Program-made: the position numbers and the translations under genes
Notes under the pieces: generated by a model
The model's database searches: none
What the model saw: the letters and a program-made list of their open reading frames with translations, nothing else
Told to the model about the DNA's origin: nothing
NCBI RefSeq assembly: GCF_020164595.1
Contig: NZ_JAIQZE010000015.1
Location: forward strand, 27,135-91,134
Length of the DNA: 64,000 bases
Reading direction: 5' to 3'
Source of the DNA: Psychroflexus longus
GTDB taxonomy: Bacteria > Bacteroidota > Bacteroidia > Flavobacteriales > Flavobacteriaceae
Shown here: positions 24,872 through 32,918 of the stretch, in pieces
How the letters are laid out: every line of letters begins with the position of its first letter
How positions within the stretch are numbered: position 1 is the stretch's first letter

Positions 24872-25582
24872 ATGAAATACTATATCCTCGCCTTTCTGTT
24901 TTTGAATATCAACTTCAAATCAATTGCTCAAGATAACAATAAAATTGAAATTATTGCAATTATCGAGATACTAAATGATAGTTATGCGGTTATTGATACA
25001 GATACAATCCCATTAAATTCTACACTAAAAAAAGTAAGTCAACTTTTCAATGAATCTAATCTCAAGCAGAATGATATTCCTAGTATTACTTTAGTTGTAA
25101 ATCCTTCTGTTTCCGAAAATAGTATAGAAAATATCAAATACCAGATCAGGTCTACTCCTATTCAGCTAATCAACCTTCAGCGAAAGATAATTACCAATTA
25201 CGATGGTATTGAGATCAATCAAAATGTATTGGATCAATACAATTCTCTTATATCCTATTGGAATGATTTGCAGCCCGAAGACAGATTTTACAGAGATAAC
25301 GACTTAAAATTTGTTGAATCTGTAGCTTTAAACATGACTATGGACCAACGCATCAGAAACGAAAAACTACCAGGCTATTTGCCTTTTGTGAAAGAGGAAT
25401 CAAAAACCTCACATTTATCTATGCTTGATGAAGATCCAAGGCAAGCTTACATTTATGTATATAAAAATGACACCTTGGATAAAGACACAGCTCACAGTAA
25501 TTATAACGACATTCCCTATGTTCTAAAAAGGAGAATCCTCAACGAAGAAAATGTTAATGTAATTGAACTTATTGAAGATTAA
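24872..25582 (+). CDS. Exported protein of unknown function
   Basis: A 236-residue protein with an N-terminal signal peptide (to KSIAQ, about residue 19). The region from residue 30 to 100 (VIDTDTIPLNSTLKKVSQLF, PSITLVVNPSVSENSIENIK) has the beta-alpha-beta spacing of ExbD/TolR periplasmic domains, but no transmembrane anchor or conserved Asp precedes it, so this is only a fold suggestion. The second half is acidic and helical without a recognisable motif. It stands alone and converges on the YdjM-like gene, overlapping its end by 4 bp. Confidence 0.6.
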   Translation: MKYYILAFLFLNINFKSIAQDNNKIEIIAIIEILNDSYAVIDTDTIPLNSTLKKVSQLFNESNLKQNDIPSITLVVNPSVSENSIENIKYQIRSTPIQLINLQRKIITNYDGIEINQNVLDQYNSLISYWNDLQPEDRFYRDNDLKFVESVALNMTMDQRIRNEKLPGYLPFVKEESKTSHLSMLDEDPRQAYIYVYKNDTLDKDTAHSNYNDIPYVLKRRILNEENVNVIELIED

Positions 25583-26577
25583 TTACCCTTTAATCTAGTC
25601 CATAGCTCAGAGAAAAGTTCTTTGGCATCTCCCCTGTTTTTAGGTTCTTCTGTGATATTTAACTGATTCCCATTTACCTCTTCTAATTTATAGGTAAACG
25701 CAAATCGTTTAGATCTTGGATTTAGACTCAATAGTCCAAACCGGAGGTCATTCAGAAATAAATCGCCTTCATTTTCAGAAATAGTATACCAACCCTGAGT
25801 TACATTAATCAACCTTTCTAAGTTTTCATACTCACGTAAATGATCAATTTTTTCATGACGTTTAGGATAAACTCTAAACTCAATAGATTTTGTATCAAAA
25901 ATAGAATATTCACCTATAAGAAAGTTGTTTTCGGTTTTTACGTTGGCTGACCAAAGTAAAGTATTGAATGGAGTTGGTTTAGTTTCTATTTTGGAATATG
26001 AAATGTTTTGATTTTGAAGGGCGTCCTCAAATTTTGAAAACGTAATGCCTTTCATGACTAAAGTGACCAGCAAATAACTTGTACTTAAAATTAAGCCCAA
26101 TCTGTTAAGCTTCATTCGCTTTACTGAAGTTCTATTCAATCGAGAGGCGGCAATAAGACACACTAAAAACGGAAGTGTATACAAAGGATCTATCACAAAA
26201 ACTGACTTAAAGGCAATTCTGAGATCCAAAGGCCAGAATAATTGCGTACCCCAAGTGGTGAAGCAATCCAAAAGCGGATGCGTAAACAAGCCCCAGAACA
26301 TAAGTAAGGACCAACCTTTCCAAGTGGCCTGGCTATGGATTTTGGAAATGATAAATCCAAAAATTGGTGCTGCCAAAAGTGAAAAGACCAAGGAGTGAGA
26401 AAATCCTCTATGTATTTCCAGCGCCGTGACTGTATCGTAAAAGTTGCCTACAAAAACGTCCAAGTCCGGTATGGTGCCAGCTATAGCCCCATAAACCATG
26501 GCTTTATTACCAACCTTTCGCCCAAGAACAACTTCTCCAACCGCAGCTCCAAGAACTATTTGCGTAAGAGAATCCAC
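25579..26577 (-). CDS. YdjM-like inner-membrane metal-dependent hydrolase
   Basis: A 332-residue membrane protein of the DUF457/YdjM family. The signature is at the N-terminus: MDSLTQIVLGAAVGEVVLGR, then IAGTIPDLDVF, EIHRGFSHSLVFSLL and FTHPLLDCFTTWGTQL, giving the Asp and His residues thought to bind metal. Five membrane helices are followed by a C-terminal soluble domain of about 130 residues with FRVYPKRHEKIDHLREYENL. The reaction is not known. Its ATG overlaps the stop of the aspartate kinase gene upstream on this strand, so the two are translationally coupled. Confidence 0.85.
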   Translation of the reverse strand: MDSLTQIVLGAAVGEVVLGRKVGNKAMVYGAIAGTIPDLDVFVGNFYDTVTALEIHRGFSHSLVFSLLAAPIFGFIISKIHSQATWKGWSLLMFWGLFTHPLLDCFTTWGTQLFWPLDLRIAFKSVFVIDPLYTLPFLVCLIAASRLNRTSVKRMKLNRLGLILSTSYLLVTLVMKGITFSKFEDALQNQNISYSKIETKPTPFNTLLWSANVKTENNFLIGEYSIFDTKSIEFRVYPKRHEKIDHLREYENLERLINVTQGWYTISENEGDLFLNDLRFGLLSLNPRSKRFAFTYKLEEVNGNQLNITEEPKNRGDAKELFSELWTRLKGN

Positions 26578-27827
26578 TAGGCCGTCACAAATTGTATGGT
26601 TTCTTTATGCAATTGTTTTAATAAAACGGTTTTGTCTTGTTCGATGCGTTGTATCGCCACATCATCATAATGCCTTATTGTGAAAAGGGATACTCCCTTT
26701 TGGTGATCAACTTTAAATTTGGCTTTGAGAATCTCAATCAATTTATCTACGTTTTTGAATTTGTTATCCACACAAACTGAAAAACTAATCGCCGAGTTCT
26801 GAATCAAGTCCACCTTAATTTGATGTTTATGAAACAAGGCAAAGACTTCACTTATATTTTCTTCCACAAAGAATGAAAAATCCAAAGTGGATAGTGATAA
26901 GAACACTAAATCTTTTTTAACGATATAACAGGGTAATAACGGATTGAGCAATTTGCCCTTCCCGACTTTAGTACCTTGGTCTTTTGGATTGTAAAAAGAC
27001 TTTACAAAAAGTGGAATTTCTTTCTGCTGTAGAGGTTGCAAAGTTTTAGGGTGAATGACAGAAGCTCCGTAGAAAGCTAGTTCAATCGCCTCTTCGTAAG
27101 AAATTTGCTCTAAAAGACTGGTGTCATCAAAAACATTTGGATCACCATTTAGAACACCGGGGACATCTTTCCAAATGGTCACATTCTCAGCATTGAGGCA
27201 GTAAGCGAAAATTCCTGCAGTATAATCGGATCCTTCACGACCTAAAGTAGTAGTAAAATTATTGGAATCAGAACCTATAAATCCCTGAGTGATGCTTAAC
27301 TCATCTTCGTTAATATGATTCAATATTTTTTGCTGAGTATTTTCCCAGTTGACGTCTGCATCTCTGTAAGTACTATCGGTATCAATTAGATTTCTGCAAT
27401 CGTGCCAGACATTTTCAATGCCTACAGATTTCAGGTAATAACTCACAATACTTGTACTTATCAATTCTCCAAATCCAACCACTTGATCGTAAACAAAATC
27501 ATAGTTAGGTGATTTATTTCTATCGAAAAAGATTGAGAGCTCATCAAAAAAATAATTGGTCTTAGTATAAGCAGGATGTGAAATCGATTCAAAGAGGTCC
27601 TCCAATATATCGTAGTGATCCTGTTTCAAAGACGATATAGCTTCAGGCAATTCTTTGCTTTTCTCAAAATATAATGAAATAATATGCTCCAGCTTATTGG
27701 TTGTCTTACCCATTGCTGAAATAACAACAACTTTTTGTTTTGGATTTGTAGTTTCCAGAACTTTCGCCACATTTCTTACTCCCTTTGCATCTTTCACAGA
27801 AGCGCCTCCAAACTTATATACTTGCAT
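26577..27827 (-). CDS. Aspartate kinase
   Basis: A 416-residue enzyme for the first step of the Lys/Thr/Met family of amino acids. The kinase domain starts MQVYKFGGASVKDAKGVRNV (KFGGxS motif), continues through VVVISAMGKTTNKLE and ITQGFIGSD, and contains TTLGREGSDYTAGIFA, the aspartate/ATP site. The last 110 or so residues form a regulatory ACT-like part (LSLSTLDFSFFVEENISEVF). It is monofunctional, with no homoserine dehydrogenase fused, and a little short for LysC. It is co-directional with a GNAT gene upstream (11 bp) and YdjM-like gene downstream. Confidence 0.92.
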   Translation of the reverse strand: MQVYKFGGASVKDAKGVRNVAKVLETTNPKQKVVVISAMGKTTNKLEHIISLYFEKSKELPEAISSLKQDHYDILEDLFESISHPAYTKTNYFFDELSIFFDRNKSPNYDFVYDQVVGFGELISTSIVSYYLKSVGIENVWHDCRNLIDTDSTYRDADVNWENTQQKILNHINEDELSITQGFIGSDSNNFTTTLGREGSDYTAGIFAYCLNAENVTIWKDVPGVLNGDPNVFDDTSLLEQISYEEAIELAFYGASVIHPKTLQPLQQKEIPLFVKSFYNPKDQGTKVGKGKLLNPLLPCYIVKKDLVFLSLSTLDFSFFVEENISEVFALFHKHQIKVDLIQNSAISFSVCVDNKFKNVDKLIEILKAKFKVDHQKGVSLFTIRHYDDVAIQRIEQDKTVLLKQLHKETIQFVTA

Positions 27828-27838
27828 TTTTACGCTTA

Positions 27839-28309
27839 TTAATTTAAATTATTGATTTGATCTTCTCCTAATTGAACAGTTCTCCATTCCTTAAAAACCG
27901 TTGCTCCATACTTTTCATAAAAGTCAATAGCATTGGTATTCCAGTCGAGAACCACCCATTCCACTCGCTTTATTTTTCGGGTTTTGGCATACATAATTAC
28001 AGATTCGAATAAAGCTTTACCCAACGATTTACCACGCATAGGTTTTGTAACGATGAGATCTTCCAAATGAACGGTTTCTCCCTTCCAGGTAGAAAATCTT
28101 GAATAGAATAAAGCCATACCCATGACTTTAGAATCTACTTCTGCAACGAAACATTTATAAATAGCTTCCTCACCAAATCCATAACGGTACAAATCCTCTA
28201 GAGTAACCTGTACAGCGTCGGGTTCATTTTCGTAAACTGCCAGTTCCTGGATGAGTTCCAGCATATCTTCCAAGTCCTCTGATGTTGCAAATCTGATTTT
28301 AAAATCCAT
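27839..28309 (-). CDS. GNAT family N-acetyltransferase
   Basis: A 156-residue acetyltransferase. The acetyl-CoA site is in VHLEDLIVTKPMRGKSLGKA (the R/Q-x-x-G-x-G/A motif), followed by a helix with LFESVIMYAKTRKIKRVEWV and the C-terminal VLDWNTNAIDFYEKYGATVF typical of the diamine/thialysine acetyltransferase branch. The substrate may therefore be a polyamine or small amine, but this is not certain. Probably first gene of an operon with aspartate kinase and the YdjM-like gene. Confidence 0.9.
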   Translation of the reverse strand: MDFKIRFATSEDLEDMLELIQELAVYENEPDAVQVTLEDLYRYGFGEEAIYKCFVAEVDSKVMGMALFYSRFSTWKGETVHLEDLIVTKPMRGKSLGKALFESVIMYAKTRKIKRVEWVVLDWNTNAIDFYEKYGATVFKEWRTVQLGEDQINNLN

Positions 28310-28361
28310 AACTCAGTATTTTGGAGTAAAAATAATCAAGTAGTAACAATAATGACGGTAT

Positions 28362-28394
28362 TTGACAACCACTTTACGATTTTTTCTATTTTTG
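28362..28394 (+). promoter_or_regulatory. Promoter of fbp
   Basis: TTG at 28362-28364, 22 bases, then TATTTTTG at 28387-28394, matching the Bacteroidetes consensus. The ATG follows 22 bp later. Confidence 0.7.
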
Positions 28395-28416
28395 CCAAAA
28401 CTACAACGTTTTCGTT

Positions 28417-29433
28417 ATGAGAAATACCAATCAAACTCTAGGTGAGTTTATTATTGAAAATCAAAAATCCTTTAAATATACCTCTGGCGAACTTTCCAGA
28501 CTGATCAACTCCATAAGACTAGCTGCCAAAGTGGTCAACCATGAAGTCAACAAAGCTGGGCTTGTAGATATAGTCGGAGATTACGGTGGTAAAAACGTTC
28601 AGGGTGAAGACCAAAAAAAGCTGGATGTTTATGCGAACGAAACCTTTATACAAACCCTCATCAATCGAGAAATTGTTTGTGGAATCGCTTCAGAAGAAAA
28701 TGATAATTATATCACTATACAGGGAAATAACAAAGATCACAAGAACAAATATGTCGTATTAATGGACCCTCTGGATGGGAGTTCAAATATAGACGTCAAT
28801 GTTTCTGTGGGAACCATTTTTTCAATTTATCGAAGGGTGACGCCTGTAGGTCAACCTGTAGAAATGGAAGATTTTTTGCAACCTGGCAACCAACAAGTCG
28901 CCGCAGGCTATATCATTTACGGAACGTCTACTATGCTGGTTTACACGACTGGTCATGGCGTCAATGGGTTTACACTCAACCCTGCAATAGGTACCTATTA
29001 TTTATCACATCCGGATATGAAATTTCCTGATGATGGGAGAATATATTCGATCAATGAAGGAAATTACATTCACTTTCCGCAGGGAGTAAAAGACTATATT
29101 AAATACTGTCAAAACCAGCGTGATGAGGATCCTTACACTTCAAGGTATATCGGTTCTTTGGTGTCCGATTTTCACAGAAACATGATTAAAGGAGGAATTT
29201 ATATGTATCCAAAAAGCTCAAGTGCAGAGAAAGGAAAATTGAGGTTACTTTATGAGTGTAATCCTATCGCATTTATTGCAGAACAGGCCAATGGAAAGGC
29301 TTCTGACGGGTTCCAGAGAATTATGGACATCAAGCCAACAGAGCTACATGAACGAGTACCTTTCTTTTGTGGGAGCAAAAAAATGGTTGAACAAGCTGAA
29401 TCCTTTATGAAAGCAGCTCATCCAACTCAATAG
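28417..29433 (+). CDS. fbp: Class I fructose-1,6-bisphosphatase
   Basis: A 338-residue gluconeogenic enzyme hydrolysing fructose-1,6-bisphosphate. The metal/phosphate motif [20 protein letters not shown] is decisive, with IASEENDNY upstream supplying further acidic ligands, and [20 protein letters not shown] with [10 protein letters not shown] at the C-terminus contacting the sugar phosphate. Length is as expected for class I enzymes. It has its own promoter and is followed by a convergent TerB-like gene 11 bp later. Confidence 0.96.
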   Translation: MRNTNQTLGEFIIENQKSFKYTSGELSRLINSIRLAAKVVNHEVNKAGLVDIVGDYGGKNVQGEDQKKLDVYANETFIQTLINREIVCGIASEENDNYITIQGNNKDHKNKYVVLMDPLDGSSNIDVNVSVGTIFSIYRRVTPVGQPVEMEDFLQPGNQQVAAGYIIYGTSTMLVYTTGHGVNGFTLNPAIGTYYLSHPDMKFPDDGRIYSINEGNYIHFPQGVKDYIKYCQNQRDEDPYTSRYIGSLVSDFHRNMIKGGIYMYPKSSSAEKGKLRLLYECNPIAFIAEQANGKASDGFQRIMDIKPTELHERVPFFCGSKKMVEQAESFMKAAHPTQ

Positions 29434-29444
29434 ATTATAATGCT

Positions 29445-29876
29445 TTAGTAATCTTCAGATTCTATGTAATGAAGGTAAAGGTCAAATGAAAAATTATTTG
29501 AAAATAATTTCTTAGACTTTTCTAAAATAGCCTCTGCTTGTTCATCAGAATAGCCAAGTCCTACTGCGTACTTAGAAATCAGGAATTCTTCAGCTTCGTC
29601 CATTACATTATCAACGTAAATAATGCGAAGAAGATCGAATAAGAATTCCAGGCGTTGGTTTTTAGAATTGATGGCATGAACAGGAAATGAAGCCGGGTTT
29701 TCTAATATTCGTTCGTAATCTTCTTTGGACACATCAAATTTCTTTGAAAAACGTTTTAAGAGTTTTTCTTCTATGGGCTTGATGTCACCATCGATGGCTG
29801 CAAGGTTGACAAGATTTGCGAAATGATTTAATTTCGTTGAGTTCCTTATGTTTTCGTAAAAATCTTCTTTGGACAT
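29445..29876 (-). CDS. TerB-like helical protein
   Basis: A 143-residue all-helical acidic protein. LVNLAAIDGDIKPIEEKLLK and the later FLFDLLRIIYVDNVMDEAEE give the paired Asp-x-Asp/Glu helices of TerB/TerB-like domains, which bind metal and occur in stress-response and membrane-associated complexes. No other ter genes are near. It lies divergently beside the RimB/RimK operon (83 bp between starts). The function is unknown; the TerB name reflects fold similarity, not tellurite resistance. Confidence 0.72.
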   Translation of the reverse strand: MSKEDFYENIRNSTKLNHFANLVNLAAIDGDIKPIEEKLLKRFSKKFDVSKEDYERILENPASFPVHAINSKNQRLEFLFDLLRIIYVDNVMDEAEEFLISKYAVGLGYSDEQAEAILEKSKKLFSNNFSFDLYLHYIESEDY

Positions 29877-29959
29877 TTTCTAATTGTTTATAATTATAAA
29901 TATAATATTAATTTCGCGAGAAAATTCTGGATACATTCATTTTTGTAATTTGCATAAAT

Positions 29960-30391
29960 ATGAAGAAAAAAATTATTGGCAGGCTGGATAAGGCTAACTT
30001 TCCTGAGTTAAATCTGAAAGACATTTCTATCAAAATTGACACAGGCGCTTATACATCTTCTATCCACTGCGAAAATATCGAAGAAAAAGGAGATGGTTTA
30101 CATTGCATTTTTCTAGACCAAGAACATCCAGAATACGATCATAAAGCCTTTGTCTTCAAAACTTATAATAAGATAAGAGTAAAGAGTAGCAACGGTATTG
30201 CCCAAAGTAGATATGAAATAAAGTCTAGCATTGAAATTTTTGGTAAAGTTTATAAAATTTCACTTTCTTTGAGCAATAGAAAAGAAATGAAACACCCGGT
30301 TCTTCTAGGCCGTAAATTTTTAAATAAAAAATTTATTGTAGACCCAGAATTACAAAATCTATCTCATAACACTCATCACCATGAACATTAA
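29960..30391 (+). CDS. RimB-like retropepsin-type protein (ATP-dependent zinc protease family)
   Basis: A 143-residue protein of the PF05618-type family (RimB). The active-site-like motif is [17 protein letters not shown] (Asp-Thr-Gly, with a following conserved His/Cys), and the second hallmark is [19 protein letters not shown]. In Pseudomonas, RimB acts with the RimK glutamate ligase. Here the gene overlaps the RimK-like gene by 11 bp and so forms the same pair. Proteolytic activity of the family is unproven; modulation of the ligase is the better-supported role. Confidence 0.85.
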   Translation: MKKKIIGRLDKANFPELNLKDISIKIDTGAYTSSIHCENIEEKGDGLHCIFLDQEHPEYDHKAFVFKTYNKIRVKSSNGIAQSRYEIKSSIEIFGKVYKISLSLSNRKEMKHPVLLGRKFLNKKFIVDPELQNLSHNTHHHEH

Positions 30392-31253
30392 AATTTTATC
30401 GAGAAATCCAAATCTCTATTCTACAAAACGCCTAGTTGAAGCTGCTAAAAAAAGAAAGCATGATGTACAAGTTATTGATCCACTTAAATGTGACTTGGTA
30501 ATTGAAAAGCGTAACCCCAACATTTACTACAAAGGTGAATACATTCTAGACACAGATGCTATTATACCTCGTATTGGTGCTTCTGTAACCTTTTATGGTA
30601 CTGCAGTGGTAAGACAGTTTGAAATGATGGGAGCATTTAGTACCATAGACTCCGAAGCTTTGGTAAGAAGTAGAGATAAATTAAGAAGCTTGCAAGTGCT
30701 TTCCAGAGCTAAAATTGGATTGCCTAAAACAGTTTTCACCAACTACTCCAGAGATGTAAATGGTGTCATACAACAAGTTGGTGGAACCCCCTTAGTCATT
30801 AAACTTTTGGAAGGAACTCAGGGATTGGGAGTTGTGTTGGCAGAAACAAAAAATGCTGCAAAATCAGTTATTGAAGCGTTTAATGGATTGCAGGCAAGAG
30901 TCATTGTACAGGAATTTATCAAGGAAGCTAAAGGTGCAGATATACGTGTTTTCGTAGTTGATGGGCATGTAGTTGGAGCGATGAAGAGACAAGGAAAAGA
31001 AGGAGAATTCCGTTCAAATTTACACCAAGGTGGATCTGCCGAAGTTATTGAACTTTCTGACGAAGAGGAAATAGCCGCTATAAAAGCTGCAAAAGCCATG
31101 CGACTTGGTGTTGCAGGTGTTGACCTTCTACAAAGTTCCAGAGGTCCATTAATTTTGGAAGTTAACTCTTCACCAGGTCTTGAGGGTATTGAAAAAGCTA
31201 CTGGAAAAGACATTGCCAGAAGCATTATTCAATACATAGAAAAAAATGTCTAA
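30381..31253 (+). CDS. RimK family alpha-L-glutamate ligase
   Basis: A 290-residue ATP-grasp ligase that adds amino acids such as glutamate to a carboxylate, in E. coli the C-terminus of ribosomal protein S6. Features are the N-terminal recognition domain ([20 protein letters not shown]), the ATP-binding [36 protein letters not shown] and the Mg-binding [20 protein letters not shown]. Length is close to RimK. It overlaps RimB-like upstream by 11 bp and the deacylase downstream by one base. The S6 C-terminus is not in the window, so the substrate cannot be checked. Confidence 0.9.
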   Translation: MNIKILSRNPNLYSTKRLVEAAKKRKHDVQVIDPLKCDLVIEKRNPNIYYKGEYILDTDAIIPRIGASVTFYGTAVVRQFEMMGAFSTIDSEALVRSRDKLRSLQVLSRAKIGLPKTVFTNYSRDVNGVIQQVGGTPLVIKLLEGTQGLGVVLAETKNAAKSVIEAFNGLQARVIVQEFIKEAKGADIRVFVVDGHVVGAMKRQGKEGEFRSNLHQGGSAEVIELSDEEEIAAIKAAKAMRLGVAGVDLLQSSRGPLILEVNSSPGLEGIEKATGKDIARSIIQYIEKNV

Positions 31254-32233
31254 TGCCTCATATAGATTCTAAAAATGTCCTTCACATCTTGGACAGGAAA
31301 GTCTATCCTGGTGAAAAAGCAAGAATAAATTTCAATACAGCCAAGCTCTACACGACTACTTCTGTGGAAGTTCCTGTGATTATACAGCGAGCAAAAAAAT
31401 CTGGTCCTGTTCTACTCATAACGGCAGGTATCCATGGAGATGAAGTGAATGGAGTGGAAACCGTAAGACAATTTATTTCCAAAGGGATCAACAAGCCAAC
31501 AAGAGGAACTGTTATTTGCGTGCCAGTGTTAAATGTATTTGGATTTCTCAACATGACCCGTGAGTTTCCAGATGGAAGAGATCTTAACAGAATGTTTCCC
31601 GGATCCAAAACGGGCGCTTTGGCCAGTAGATTTGCTTACCAATTTGCTTCTGAAATATTACCCGCTGCAGACTACTGCTTCGACTTCCATACAGGTGGTG
31701 CAAGCCGGTTTAACGCCGCGCAAATTCGAATCGATAAAACAGATGAAAGGGGGGAAGAGTTGGCTAAAGTCTTCAATGCGCCATTTACTGTTTATTCTTC
31801 AACAATTAAAAATTCATACAGGATGACTTGTGTGAAACACGGGAAAACAGTCTTATTGTTTGAGGGAGGTAAATCTAAAGACAACAATAAAGAGATTTCA
31901 AAACATGGGGTGGATGGGTTAAAACGCATTATGAAGCATTTTGATATGCTAAAATCAAATTTTGAAGTTGAAGATCCCGAAGAAGATACCAAATTTATAT
32001 CCAGCACATACTGGATGAGAGCAAAATACAGTGGATTGCTTCATATTAAGATTCCAATTGGTAAACTCGTTGAAAAAGGTGAATTTATTGCTACAATTAC
32101 AGATCCTTACGGGAGCTTCAGGCATAAAGTAAAAGCCAGTAATAACGGGTATATTATCAATGCTAACCAATCTCCTATCGTTTATCAGGGAGACGCTATT
32201 TTCCACATTTCCAAGGAAATTAAAAATGAATAA
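31253..32233 (+). CDS. Succinylglutamate desuccinylase/aspartoacylase family protein
   Basis: A 326-residue zinc carboxypeptidase-fold enzyme. The zinc ligands are H61 and E64 in AGIHGDEVNGVET and the His in YCFDFHTGGASRFN; VLLFEGGKSK and a C-terminal barrel (YSGLLHIKIPIGKLVEKGEF) complete the AstE/AspA type 2 layout. These enzymes remove acyl groups from N-acyl amino acids. Position directly behind the RimK-like ligase, with one-base overlap, suggests it acts on, or reverses, the ligase product. It is also coupled to the following folate gene by an 8-bp overlap. Confidence 0.88.
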   Translation: MPHIDSKNVLHILDRKVYPGEKARINFNTAKLYTTTSVEVPVIIQRAKKSGPVLLITAGIHGDEVNGVETVRQFISKGINKPTRGTVICVPVLNVFGFLNMTREFPDGRDLNRMFPGSKTGALASRFAYQFASEILPAADYCFDFHTGGASRFNAAQIRIDKTDERGEELAKVFNAPFTVYSSTIKNSYRMTCVKHGKTVLLFEGGKSKDNNKEISKHGVDGLKRIMKHFDMLKSNFEVEDPEEDTKFISSTYWMRAKYSGLLHIKIPIGKLVEKGEFIATITDPYGSFRHKVKASNNGYIINANQSPIVYQGDAIFHISKEIKNE

Positions 32234-32792
32234 AGGGGACCTAAGAAAAAAATATATCAATTTCAGAAAAAAACTTTCTCTTTCTGAAGTAGACGATATG
32301 AGCCTTAAAATAGCGAATCAGGCTTTACAGCTGGATATTTGGGATTTTGAATTTTACCACTTATTCCTAAGTATTTCCAAGCAAAAAGAAATAAATACGG
32401 AATACCTATTACAAATCATTTTTGGCAAAGATGCCAATGCTGTCGTACCTAAAGTAAGGGGAGAAATTCTCGAGCATTTTTTACTCACAGACACTACAAA
32501 ACTGAGACTGAGTAAATGGGATATTCCTGAACCTGTAAATGGAATTAAAATTGAACCCAGTCAAATTGACGTTGTATTTTTACCATTATTGGCCTACGAT
32601 AAACAAGGCCATAGAATTGGATACGGTAAAGGTTTTTATGACAAGTTTCTTTCGAACTGCCGGCCTGAAAGTTTAAAAATTGGCTTGTCTTTTTTTGAAC
32701 CTGAAGCAGAAGACATAGAAGTTTCAGACCACGACATAGCACTTGACTATTGCATCACACCAGAAAGTATACACAAATTCAAATCAAACTAA
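32226..32792 (+). CDS. 5-formyltetrahydrofolate cyclo-ligase
   Basis: A 188-residue enzyme of the YgfA/MTHFS family that converts 5-formyl-THF to 5,10-methenyl-THF with ATP. Family features are the N-terminal LRKKYINFRKKLSLSEV and the ATP/folate motif YDKQGHRIGYGKGFYDKFLS. The open frame extends upstream inside the deacylase gene, but the ATG at 32226 gives the normal N-terminus and overlaps the upstream stop by 8 bp. The 3' end overlaps the convergent Cys-rich mini-gene by 4 bp. Confidence 0.93.
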   Translation: MNKGDLRKKYINFRKKLSLSEVDDMSLKIANQALQLDIWDFEFYHLFLSISKQKEINTEYLLQIIFGKDANAVVPKVRGEILEHFLLTDTTKLRLSKWDIPEPVNGIKIEPSQIDVVFLPLLAYDKQGHRIGYGKGFYDKFLSNCRPESLKIGLSFFEPEAEDIEVSDHDIALDYCITPESIHKFKSN

Positions 32793-32914
32793 TCACACCC
32801 ACATTGACCAGAGCCGCAAGCTGTGCTTTTACTTTTTGACTTGAAAAAGAATTTCTTTACCAGATAGCTCACCGCCAATAAAAATATAATAAGTACAAAT
32901 ATCTCCTGTAACAT
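32789..32914 (-). CDS. FeoB-associated Cys-rich membrane protein (41 aa)
   Basis: A very short gene 4 bp behind feoB. The 41-residue product has one membrane helix (EIFVLIIFLLAVSYLV), a Lys/Phe/Ser hinge and the tail STACGSGQCGCD with three cysteines. This is the layout of the FeoB-associated Cys-rich proteins (FeoC-like position, different family) found behind feoB in Bacteroidetes and Firmicutes. The cysteines may bind iron or a cluster at the transporter mouth. Start ATG at 32914 is preceded by AT-rich DNA. Together with feoA and feoB it makes a three-gene iron operon. Confidence 0.85.
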   Translation of the reverse strand: MLQEIFVLIIFLLAVSYLVKKFFFKSKSKSTACGSGQCGCD

Positions 32915-32918
32915 AGTT

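Noticed and set aside
29445..29876. Tellurite resistance locus
   Set aside because: Only a lone TerB-like helical protein is present; no terC, terD or terZ genes nearby.
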